A stretch of 64,000 nucleotides of DNA from Amycolatopsis vastitatis (GTDB taxonomy: Bacteria; Actinomycetota; Actinomycetes; Mycobacteriales; Pseudonocardiaceae): contig NZ_NMUL01000012.1 of assembly GCF_002234595.1 (NCBI RefSeq), positions 310,001 to 374,000 of the forward strand. Direction: 5' to 3'. The stretch's first letter is position 1, and every line of letters begins with the position of its first letter. Both the position numbers and the translations under genes were made by a program. The notes beneath the pieces were generated by a model. It was not told the DNA's origin, did not search any database, and saw only the letters and a list, made by a program, of their open reading frames with translations. This document shows, one piece after another, positions 8,804 through 15,943 of the stretch.

Positions 8804-9499
8804 ATGCTCCGGAAGCTCTTCGGCGTGCTGGCCGCGGGAATCGTCGTGGCCTCGGCCATGGCGCCTGCCGCGACGGCCGCGGAAAACCCCTACGGCGACC
8901 CGAACCTGGTCTCGATGTTCGACGGAACCGACCTGAGCCCGTGGACGTCGTCGAAACCCGGTTTGTGGTCGGCGAAGAACGGGGTCATCCACGGAAACGG
9001 CACCGCCCGCGGCTGGTTGTACTACAACAAACAGCAGGTCGGCACGTTTCGGTGGATATTCAATGTCCGGCAGGTCAAGGGCAACCACAAACCGACCGTG
9101 CTGATCTGGGGCACCACCGACCCGATCCGCGACGCGCTGAGCGCCATCCAGTTCCAGCCGCCGAACGGCGGGCACTGGGACTACCGGCCGGGCCACAACG
9201 ACGGCGGCGGGAAACTGTTCAAGCAGCTGTCCCACACCACGATCGACATCAAGAAGTGGGCGCAGTGCGAGCTGATCGGCGACATGGCCACCGGCGTCGC
9301 CCGGATGGCGTGCTGCCCGCTCACGGGAACGGCCGTGACCTGCAAAGGCGTCGAAGTGCTGCGGTTCACCGACAAGACGGCCGGGCGTGTCGGCCCGCTC
9401 GCGCTGCAGGTGCACAACTCCGGGATCCAGGACGAGTACCGCGGGCTCTACGTCGAGTCACCCGTGGTGACGAAACCGGGCGAGTTCCTCACGATGTGA
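8804..9499 (+). CDS. Secreted DUF1080 (3-keto-disaccharide hydrolase-like) protein
   Basis: 231 aa. Residues 1 to about 27 form a Sec signal peptide (MLRKLFGVLAAGIVVASAMA, cleavage near ATAAE). The mature part starts NLVSMFDGTDLSPWTS and continues WSAKNGVIHGNGTARGWLYY, the jelly-roll start of the DUF1080/PF06439 family. That family includes 3-keto-glycoside hydrolases and other carbohydrate-active or binding proteins. The ATG at 8804 follows AGAGGAC; an upstream in-frame ATG at 8747 would put a charged stretch before the signal peptide and was rejected. It has its own promoter and a hairpin terminator. Confidence 0.8.
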   Translation: MLRKLFGVLAAGIVVASAMAPAATAAENPYGDPNLVSMFDGTDLSPWTSSKPGLWSAKNGVIHGNGTARGWLYYNKQQVGTFRWIFNVRQVKGNHKPTVLIWGTTDPIRDALSAIQFQPPNGGHWDYRPGHNDGGGKLFKQLSHTTIDIKKWAQCELIGDMATGVARMACCPLTGTAVTCKGVEVLRFTDKTAGRVGPLALQVHNSGIQDEYRGLYVESPVVTKPGEFLTM

Positions 9500-9509
9500 C
9501 GTCGTCTCC

Positions 9510-9541
9510 GGTGGCGGCCCCCTTTTCCCGGGGTCGCCACC
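9510..9541. terminator. Hairpin after the DUF1080 gene
   Basis: GGTGGCG (9510-9516) pairs with CGCCACC (9535-9541), and the inner CCCC with GGGG, around a T-rich loop 11 bp after the stop. There is no long U-tract, as is common for actinobacterial terminators. Confidence 0.6.
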
Positions 9542-9630
9542 GGCATTACTGGCCTTCCTTTCACACAACGTGCTAATTTATTCACCCCGTGTGATAGCGA
9601 AGGTCGTTTTTGTCTCACCGAGAGGTCATG

Positions 9631-10416
9631 ATGACGCCTGCCGTCAGTGCCGTCGACGGTTCCGCCACCACTTCCCCGCGCCGAACCCCCGGTGCCAGCA
9701 GTTCCCGCAAGGTCCTCCAGCTGCTGCTGGCGTTTTCGGAGCGCCGCTGGGAGGCCAGCGTCGCCGAGCTCGCCGCGACGATCGGCACCCCGGTCGCGAC
9801 GACCTACCGGTACGTGGCCCTGCTCAAGGAGCTGCAGCTGCTCGAGGAGGGCCGGGCCGGGCACTACCACCTGACCAGCCAGGTGATGCCGCTGGCGCGG
9901 GCCGCGCAGCTGGCGAACGACCTGGTGCGGCTGGCGAGGCCGTCGATGGAGGAAGCCGCACGGGAGCTCGGCGAGACGGTGATGCTGTTCCAGCAGTTCG
10001 GCGACACCGCCGTGTGCGCGGACCGCGTCGAGTGCGACCGCGCCATGCGGTTCACGTTCGAGCCCGGCCATTCGATCCCGCTCGGCCTCGGCGCGTCCGG
10101 CAAGATGCTGCTCGCGCTGCTGCCCGAGCTGGAACGCGAACGGCGGCTGACGTCGATCGTGGACCGGCACGGCACCGGCGTGCGCGACGAGCTGAAGCAC
10201 GCGCTGGAGAACCGGTTTGCGGTCAGTTCCGGGGAGATCGACGAAGGCGTCTGGGCCTGCTCGGTGCCGGTGCCGACGATCGGCAGGCGGCCGACGGTGC
10301 TGAGCATGGCGGGCCCGGCCGCCCGGATCACCGAGGAAGCGCGGCACACCGCGATCACCGCCCTGCAGGAGTACGCGATCCGCATCCAGCGGACGATTTC
10401 CTCTTATTCGCTGTGA
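9631..10416 (+). CDS. IclR-family transcriptional regulator
   Basis: 261 aa. The winged helix-turn-helix is at about residues 25-85 (SSSRKVLQLLLAFSERRWEASVAELAATIG, then TTYRYVALLKELQLLEEG). The IclR effector domain follows (about 95-255; GHSIPLGLGASGKMLLA and the SVPVP segment). Ligands of this family are small organic acids or aromatics; none can be named here. The second of two adjacent ATGs (9631) is chosen because it is 5 bp from AGAGG (9621-9625). No obvious target is adjacent: the next gene is a GNAT acetyltransferase only 31 bp downstream on the same strand. Confidence 0.88.
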   Translation: MTPAVSAVDGSATTSPRRTPGASSSRKVLQLLLAFSERRWEASVAELAATIGTPVATTYRYVALLKELQLLEEGRAGHYHLTSQVMPLARAAQLANDLVRLARPSMEEAARELGETVMLFQQFGDTAVCADRVECDRAMRFTFEPGHSIPLGLGASGKMLLALLPELERERRLTSIVDRHGTGVRDELKHALENRFAVSSGEIDEGVWACSVPVPTIGRRPTVLSMAGPAARITEEARHTAITALQEYAIRIQRTISSYSL

Positions 10417-10447
10417 AAACGCCGCCCGGGCGCGTAGAACTGCCCGG

Positions 10448-10951
10448 GTGATCCGGCTCGCGCGCCCCGACGACCTGCCCGCGTTGATCGACGTCGAACT
10501 CGACGCGGGCGGCCTCTTCCGTGAAGTCGGCATGGCGGCGATCGCCGACGACGACCCCGGCTCGGTGGCCGAGCTGGCCGTGTACCAGTCCGACGGGCGC
10601 GCGTGGGTGAGCGTCGACTCCGGCGACCGGCCGGTGGCCTACCTGGTCGCGGAGATCGTCGACTGGTGCGCGCACATCGAGCAGGTCTCGGTCCGGCCGT
10701 CGCACGCGCGGCGCGGGCTGGGCGGCGCGCTGATCGAGACGCTCGCCGAATGGGCTCGTTCCCGTGGGTTGCCGGCGTTGACGCTGACGACGTTCGCGGC
10801 CGTGCCGTGGAACGCGCCCTACTACGAGCGGCTGCGGTTCCGGGTCCTGCCGGAGGCGGAACTCGGCGACGGGCTGCGGGCGATCCGCCGCGCCGAAGCC
10901 GCTCGCGGCCTGGACACCTGGCCGCGCGTCGCCATGATTCGACCCCTCTGA
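10448..10951 (+). CDS. GNAT-family N-acetyltransferase
   Basis: 167 aa. The acetyl-CoA pyrophosphate loop motif A is seen as VRPSHARRGLGGALI at about residues 82-96 (R/Q-x-x-G-x-G/A pattern), with the preceding strand HIEQVSV and the C-terminal motif B APYYERLRF. The acceptor is unknown. A GTG start at 10448 is used; the gene follows the IclR regulator by 31 bp and could share its transcript. Confidence 0.85.
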   Translation: MIRLARPDDLPALIDVELDAGGLFREVGMAAIADDDPGSVAELAVYQSDGRAWVSVDSGDRPVAYLVAEIVDWCAHIEQVSVRPSHARRGLGGALIETLAEWARSRGLPALTLTTFAAVPWNAPYYERLRFRVLPEAELGDGLRAIRRAEAARGLDTWPRVAMIRPL

Positions 10952-11084
10952 CCTGCGGCTTTGCTTCGCGCTCCCCTACTTGGGGGAGAGACTGGCGCGA
11001 CCGGTCGAACATGTGTTCTACTGTGCGAGCCGGTCCCGGAGGGGGAAGCTCCGCGGGCCGGCCCACAGACTTCGGGAGGTTGTT

Positions 11085-11282
11085 GTGGCGGTCAAGATCA
11101 CCCACCTGACGAACGGCCAGCAGGTGCGTTTCGCCAACGCCGACGGCGCGCGCCGCTACGCCGAGATCATGGGTGGCGGCGTGGACAAGTGGCGTTTCAC
11201 GGTCGTGCCCGAGGACCCGATGCTGCGGAAAATGTCGGACTCGGTCGTTAACGTGCCGGTATGGCGCATGACTTCCAGGTAG
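11085..11282 (+). CDS. Small hypothetical protein (65 aa)
   Basis: The short frame from the GTG at 11085 has a good ribosome site (GGGAGG, 11073-11078). It encodes a basic, soluble, glycine-containing protein beginning VAVKITHLTNGQQVRF, with no family I recognise. Its last 22 bp overlap the start of the VOC gene in another frame. Overlap and clear ribosome site suggest it is real and coupled to the VOC protein. An upstream extension to 10980 reads low-quality sequence and was not used. Confidence 0.55.
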   Translation: MAVKITHLTNGQQVRFANADGARRYAEIMGGGVDKWRFTVVPEDPMLRKMSDSVVNVPVWRMTSR

Positions 11283-11698
11283 TGGTGGATACGGCCGACC
11301 CGCACGTGCTCGCGGACTGGTGGGCCGAGACGCTCGGCTGGCCGGTGGAGCCGACGGACGAGGACTTCGTCCGCGAGATGATCGCGAAGGGGTACGCGAA
11401 GGAAGAGGAAACCCGGACTTACCGCGGCGCGCTGGTCTGGAGAGCCGGGGCGGCGATCCGCCACCCGGACTCGCCACCGGACGGTCCACCGCGGCGGATC
11501 CTCTTTCAGGAGGTTCCCGAGCCGAAGACGGTGAAGAACAGGATGCACATCGACGTGTGGGTCGGTGCGGACAACGTCGAGGCGACGCTGGAGAAGCTGA
11601 CGTCGCGCGGGGCCGTGTTCCTGCATCGCGGGCGGCAGGGACCACACAGCTGGGTGACGATGGCGGACCCGGAAGGCAACGAGTTCTGCATCTCATGA
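11261..11698 (+). CDS. VOC/glyoxalase-like protein
   Basis: 145 aa, one vicinal-oxygen-chelate domain made of two beta-alpha-beta-beta-beta modules. Visible marks are FQVVVDTADPHVLADWWAETLGW at the start, HIDVWV (a metal-ligand histidine position) at about residue 96 and DPEGNEFCI at the end, the classical C-terminal VOC motif. The N-terminal module has no evident metal histidine, so a binding rather than catalytic role is possible. It overlaps the 65-aa gene by 22 bp. Confidence 0.8.
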   Translation: MAHDFQVVVDTADPHVLADWWAETLGWPVEPTDEDFVREMIAKGYAKEEETRTYRGALVWRAGAAIRHPDSPPDGPPRRILFQEVPEPKTVKNRMHIDVWVGADNVEATLEKLTSRGAVFLHRGRQGPHSWVTMADPEGNEFCIS

Positions 11699-11763
11699 GA
11701 CGTCGGCGAGCCGGCGGCGGGGCTGGGGGTCGCCGCCGGCTCGGCGCGGTGAGATCCGGGCTC

Positions 11764-11847
11764 GATCACGCGAGATCCGGCTCCGATCACGCGAACCCCG
11801 CGTTCGATCACGCCGGACCCGGCCCCGGTCACGCAGCCGAACGTCAT
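11764..11847. repeat. Degenerate tandem repeat, four 21-bp units
   Basis: Units start at 11764, 11785, 11806 and 11827 with GATCACGC, GATCACGC, GATCACGC and GGTCACGC, exactly 21 bp apart; the rest of each unit is a variable CCGG-rich stretch. The array fills the space between the VOC gene and the convergent aminotransferase gene. A similar array with the same period lies at 35230-35355. Confidence 0.75.
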
Positions 11848-11895
11848 GAACGACTCTTTCCTGCCGTCGGAGGACAGGAAAGAGTCGTTCATGAC
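11843..11895. terminator. Long perfect hairpin between convergent genes
   Basis: A 21-bp arm (11843-11863, starting GTCATGAACGACTC) is repeated as an exact inverse complement at 11875-11895, around an 11-nt loop. It begins where the 21-bp repeats end and stops 1 bp before the aminotransferase stop codon. It most likely works as a bidirectional terminator, though its length and perfection are unusual. Confidence 0.7.
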
Positions 11896-11896
11896 C

Positions 11897-13165
11897 TCAG
11901 ACTTGCGCGGCCAGGCGGTCCAAAGCCTTCGGCAGCGCCGACGCCAGCAGGTCCAGCTCCGGCTCGGCCGCGACCAACGGCGGCGACACCGCGACACCCC
12001 GCCCCAGGTTGCGCACGATCACGCCCTCGTCCCGGCAGGCCCGCTGCAGCTTCACCGGCGCACCCGGGTCGGCGTCCATGACCTCCGCCGTCAGCTCCAC
12101 CGCCGCCAAGAAGCCCAGGCCCGCGCGGACCTCCGCGACCAGTCCGTGCCCGGCCACTCCCGACACCGCGTCGGCCAGGGGTTTCTCCAGCTCACGACCT
12201 CGCGGGATCAGCCCGTCGCGCTCGTAGATGTCCAGGGTCGCCAGGCCCGCGGCGCACGCCACCGGGTGACCCGCGTACGTCGCGCCGTGGCGGAAGATCG
12301 GCGCGCCCGGCTTGCCCGTGAAGAACGGCTCCGCCACCCTCGGCGCCACGATCAGCGCGCCCAGCGGGATCGTGCCGCCGGTGATGCCCTTCGCCGTCGT
12401 GATCAGGTCCGGCCGGACCGGCCAGCGGTCGATGCCGAACCAGGTGCCGAGCCTGCCCCACGCCGCGATCACGCAGTCCGCCACGAACAGCACGTCGTGG
12501 CGGCGGCAGATCGCCGCCACCTCCTCGAGGTACCCCTCCGGCGGCAGCAGCACGCCGCCCGCGCCGATCACCGGCTCGCAGAAGAACGCCGCGACGCGAG
12601 CCGCGCCGACCCGCTGGATCTCCGCCTCCAGCGCCGCCGCGTCGTCGTACGGGACGTGCGAGAAGTCCGGCGGCTGCGGGCCGAAGCCCGCCGTGTTCGC
12701 CGGGATGCCGCCGACCGCCGTGCCGAAGCCGTGGGTGCCGTGGTAGCCCTGCGCCCGGCCGATCACGTGCACCTTCTCCGGACGGCCGGTGTGCGCGAAG
12801 TACGCCCGCGCGAGCTTCACCGCCGTGTCGATGACGTCACCGCCGCCCGAGCCGAAGAACACCTTCGACCCCGGTTCCGGCGCCAGCTCGGCGACGCGGT
12901 CGGCCAGCTCGATCGCCGGCTGGTTCGCGTTGTAGCCGAACAGGTTGTAGGAGTCGAGCGTCCGCAGCTGCCGGGTGACGGCTTCGGTGATCTCGGGACG
13001 GCCGTGGCCGAAGTTCGCGTACCAGAGCGACGCGGTCGCGTCGAAGTACCGGCGGCCCGCGTCGTCCCAGACGTACGAGCCCTCGCCGCGGGTGATGACC
13101 ATCCGGTCGCCGTCGACCGCGCCCATGTCGGCGAACGGGTGCCAGAGGGCGTGCTGTGCTGACAT
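11897..13165 (-). CDS. Class III (fold type I) PLP aminotransferase
   Basis: 422 aa. The N-terminal HPFADMGAVDGDRMVITRGEGSYVWD, SGGGDVIDTAVKLAR and the PLP-lysine segment TTAKGITGG mark a class III omega-aminotransferase. The PLP-pyridine aspartate is present, but the usual DE(V/I)QTGFGRTG reads ADCVIAAWGRLG, with Cys in place of the usual Glu. Such enzymes move amino groups between omega-amines or amino acids and 2-oxo acids. It closes the minus-strand hydantoinase/TPP cluster after a 93-bp gap, so it may be read through or have its own promoter. The substrate is unknown. Confidence 0.88.
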   Translation of the reverse strand: MSAQHALWHPFADMGAVDGDRMVITRGEGSYVWDDAGRRYFDATASLWYANFGHGRPEITEAVTRQLRTLDSYNLFGYNANQPAIELADRVAELAPEPGSKVFFGSGGGDVIDTAVKLARAYFAHTGRPEKVHVIGRAQGYHGTHGFGTAVGGIPANTAGFGPQPPDFSHVPYDDAAALEAEIQRVGAARVAAFFCEPVIGAGGVLLPPEGYLEEVAAICRRHDVLFVADCVIAAWGRLGTWFGIDRWPVRPDLITTAKGITGGTIPLGALIVAPRVAEPFFTGKPGAPIFRHGATYAGHPVACAAGLATLDIYERDGLIPRGRELEKPLADAVSGVAGHGLVAEVRAGLGFLAAVELTAEVMDADPGAPVKLQRACRDEGVIVRNLGRGVAVSPPLVAAEPELDLLASALPKALDRLAAQV

Positions 13166-13258
13166 CGGTCCTCCATAAGTCCTGCCCCATCCCTACCAGG
13201 GCGGAGCCGGAATCGCGAACACTCCATCGTGCACAGTTCGCGGATCCGGACTGGCCGG

Positions 13259-14449
13259 TCAGTCCAGGAACCCGGCGATCTCCTCGGCGGAGTAGCCCAG
13301 CTCCGCGAGGACTTCCGCGGTGTGCTGGCCCAGCGTCGGGGGCGCCGACGTCGGCCGGGCCGGGGTGCCGGACGCCTTCACCGGGAAGCCCGTGCCCAGG
13401 TACGTCCCGACCGTCGGGTGCGGCAGCCGCACCACCTGCTCGCGCGCGGCCGTCCACGGGTCCGCGTAGACGTCGTCGATCTCGTTGATCGGGGCCGCCG
13501 GGATGCCCGCCCCGTCGAAGTCCTTCATCCACTCCGCCGCCGCGCGCGTCCGGAGCACCGGCTCGAGCAGCGAGTTCAGCTCGTCGCGGTGGGCCGCTCG
13601 CAGAGCGTTCGACGCGAACCGCGGGTCGGCGGCGATGTCCAGGCCGAGCACCCCGCAGAACGCGTGCCACAGCTTTTCGCTGCCCACCGCGATGATCAGC
13701 CAGCCGTCGGAGACGTGGTACGCCTGGTACGGCACGATGCTCGGGTGCGCCGAGCCCATCCGGCGCGGCCGCGGCGTGTCGTAGAAGTGCGCACCCGCGG
13801 CGTAGACGTGCCAAGCCAGCTGACTGTCCAAAAGGGACACGTCGAGGTACTGGCCGCGGCCGGTCGTGTGCCGCGCCTGCAGCGCCATCAGCACCGCGAT
13901 GATCGCCCACGTCCCCGCGTTCAGGTCCGCCACCGGCAGCCCGACCTTCGCCGGCGCGCCGTCGGGTTCGCCGGTCAGCGACATCACGCCGCCGAGCGCC
14001 TGCGCGACCAGGTCGTAGCCCGCGCGGTCGCGGTACGGCCCGGTCTGCCCGAACCCGGTGATCGACACGTGGATCAGCCGGGGGTTGAGCGAAGACAGCG
14101 TGTCGTACGCGACCCCCCACTTCTCGAGCGTGCCCGGCCGGAAGTTCTCGACGAGCACGTCGGCGTCCGCGACCAGCCGGCGGAGGGCTTCGCGCCCGCG
14201 ATCGCTCTTCAGGTCGAGCACGATCCCGCGCTTGTTCCGGTTGGCGGCCAGGTAGTAGACGGCCTCGCCGCCGACGAACGGCGGCCCCCAGCCGCGCGTG
14301 TCGTCGCCGTGCCCGGGCGACTCGACCTTCACCACGTCCGCGCCCATCTCGCCGAGGTACTGGGTGCAGTACGGCCCGGCGAGGATGCGCGAAAGGTCTA
14401 CGACCTTGATCCCGTCCAGCGGGCGGAATCCGTCAGGGCCGGCAGGCAT
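13259..14449 (-). CDS. CoA transferase, family III (CaiB/BaiF)
   Basis: 396 aa. The family core is clear: LDGIKVVDLSRILAGPYCTQYLGEMGADVVKVE at residues 8-40, then NRNKRGIVLDLKS and VLVENFRPGTLEKWG. These enzymes exchange CoA between acids. The expected active-site aspartate is in the segment beginning SLLDSQLAWH. The ATG at 14449 is 5 nt downstream of the GntR stop and is preceded by GGAG, so the gene belongs to the GntR operon. CoA activation suggests that the pathway ends in an organic acid. Confidence 0.88.
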   Translation of the reverse strand: MPAGPDGFRPLDGIKVVDLSRILAGPYCTQYLGEMGADVVKVESPGHGDDTRGWGPPFVGGEAVYYLAANRNKRGIVLDLKSDRGREALRRLVADADVLVENFRPGTLEKWGVAYDTLSSLNPRLIHVSITGFGQTGPYRDRAGYDLVAQALGGVMSLTGEPDGAPAKVGLPVADLNAGTWAIIAVLMALQARHTTGRGQYLDVSLLDSQLAWHVYAAGAHFYDTPRPRRMGSAHPSIVPYQAYHVSDGWLIIAVGSEKLWHAFCGVLGLDIAADPRFASNALRAAHRDELNSLLEPVLRTRAAAEWMKDFDGAGIPAAPINEIDDVYADPWTAAREQVVRLPHPTVGTYLGTGFPVKASGTPARPTSAPPTLGQHTAEVLAELGYSAEEIAGFLD

Positions 14450-14454
14450 CGAAG

Positions 14455-15153
14455 TCACTCCACTCTCCCGGGCCGGGGTGTGCTCAGCTCCAGCAGGCGG
14501 GCTTCGGCGTCGCGAAGGTAGCGGTCCAGGGCCGCTTCCGCCGCGTCGAACCGGCCGCGGCGCAGGTCGCGCAGGATCTCCTCGTGACACTGGAGGAACG
14601 GCTCGTAGAACTCCCGGGTGTTCTCGTTCAGCACGAAGAACAACCGCGTTTCGGCGAGCACCTGGCGCATCGTCGCGGAGAGACGTTCGCTGCCGGCCAG
14701 GTCCGCGAGGGCCTGGTGGAAGTGGATGCTGGCGGTGCCGACGGCCGGCCAGTCCTCGGCTGCCACCGCCAGCCGGCCTTCGCGGAATGCTCGCTCCACA
14801 CCGGACAAATCCACAGTGGGCAATTCGGCGGCGCGGCGCAGAGCGCCGCATTCGGTGGCCCGGCGGACGACGTAGAGGTCAGCGATGTCCTCCGTGGTCA
14901 GTTCGCGCACGAACACGCCGCGGTTCAGCTCGTGCACGGCCAGCCGTTCGTGGGCCAGCAGCTGGAACGACTCGCGCAGGGTGTTGCGCGAGACGCCGAG
15001 TGCCGAGCTGATCACCGGCTCCGAAAGCCGTTCACCGGGGGCGAAGACGCCGTCGGTGATGTACTGGCGCAGGATCGCCGCGACCCGCTCGGCCGTGCCG
15101 CTGCGTTCGAGCTGGTGCCGCTCGCTCTCCAGCCCCGAGGCATCGACGGTCAC
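14455..15153 (-). CDS. GntR-family regulator with FCD domain
   Basis: 232 aa. The winged HTH lies at about residues 20-85 (ERVAAILRQYITDGVFAPGERLSEP, then LGVSRNTLRESFQLLAHERLAV). The FCD effector domain follows. The usual metal site D-x3-H / H / H is degraded: the first Asp is Ser (SIHFHQAL), one His remains (CHEEIL), and the third is Tyr. The effector may therefore bind without metal, as in FadR-like members (inference). GTG start at 15153, 4 nt after the SDR stop. Being inside the operon, it probably autoregulates it; a matching palindrome is at 21289-21313. Confidence 0.88.
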   Translation of the reverse strand: MTVDASGLESERHQLERSGTAERVAAILRQYITDGVFAPGERLSEPVISSALGVSRNTLRESFQLLAHERLAVHELNRGVFVRELTTEDIADLYVVRRATECGALRRAAELPTVDLSGVERAFREGRLAVAAEDWPAVGTASIHFHQALADLAGSERLSATMRQVLAETRLFFVLNENTREFYEPFLQCHEEILRDLRRGRFDAAEAALDRYLRDAEARLLELSTPRPGRVE

Positions 15154-15157
15154 GGCG

Positions 15158-15943
15158 CTACCTGACGCCGAGCTCGAAATCGAGGCTGTAGCGGTTGCCC
15201 GGCATCGCGCCCGCGGCCTTCGCGCCGTCGATCGGCAGCACGACACCGTTGACGAACCGCGACTCGTCGCTCGCCAGGAACACCACGGCCTTCGCGACCT
15301 CCCAGGCCTCGCCGACGCGCGCCGCGGGCGTGCTGGCGACGAGCTGGTGCTGCTTGGTCTCGAACTCCTCCGGCGACGCGAGGGTGCCGCGCAGCATGTC
15401 GGTGTCGATCGCGCCCGGGTTCACCGTGTTGGCCCGGATGCCCTGGTGCGCGTGCGCGACGGCGATGGACTTCGTCAGCCCGACCAGCGCGTGCTTGGTG
15501 GCGTTGTACACCGGGTCGCCGGGGCGGCCCATCACGCCGCCGTTCGACGACGTCGTGATGATGCTGCCCGCTTTCCGCTCGATCATGTGCGGCAGGACGG
15601 CGCGGGTGCCGAGGAAGGCGGCGCGCACGTTCAGCGCGAAGATGTCGTCGAACTCGGCCAGCGTAGTGTCCACAAGGGACTTGCCGAGGTGGATGCCGAC
15701 GTTGTTGAACAGCACGTCGATGCGGCCCGCCTCGGCGATGACGCCGTCGACGAACGCGCCGACCTGACCCTCGTCCGTGGCGTCCACGATGGAGTAGCCG
15801 GGTATGTCTTCGACGGGCTCGCGAATGTCGGAAGCGAACACGATCGCGCCCTCGGCGAGGAACTCCTTCACCGTGGCGAGGCCGATGCCCCGCGCGCCAC
15901 CGAAGACGACCGCCACTTTACCGGCCAACCGACCCATGTTCAC
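15158..15943 (-). CDS. Short-chain dehydrogenase/reductase (FabG-like)
   Basis: 261 aa classical SDR. It has GGARGIGLA (nucleotide binding, residues 15-23), DIREP (an acidic residue after beta-2, favouring NAD), NNVG at about 88, a catalytic Ser in TTSSNG, and YNATK (YxxxK). The C-terminal tail is longer than in FabG. It likely oxidises a hydroxy-acid or alcohol intermediate of the cluster. The GTG start at 15943 overlaps the hydantoinase B stop (GTGA); an ATG 6 nt further in is the alternative. Confidence 0.87.
   Translation of the reverse strand: MNMGRLAGKVAVVFGGARGIGLATVKEFLAEGAIVFASDIREPVEDIPGYSIVDATDEGQVGAFVDGVIAEAGRIDVLFNNVGIHLGKSLVDTTLAEFDDIFALNVRAAFLGTRAVLPHMIERKAGSIITTSSNGGVMGRPGDPVYNATKHALVGLTKSIAVAHAHQGIRANTVNPGAIDTDMLRGTLASPEEFETKQHQLVASTPAARVGEAWEVAKAVVFLASDESRFVNGVVLPIDGAKAAGAMPGNRYSLDFELGVR

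Noticed and set aside
13225..13240. GTGCAC-centred sequence before the aminotransferase as a second GntR site
   Set aside because: Flanks are not symmetric and it does not match the palindrome at 21289-21313.
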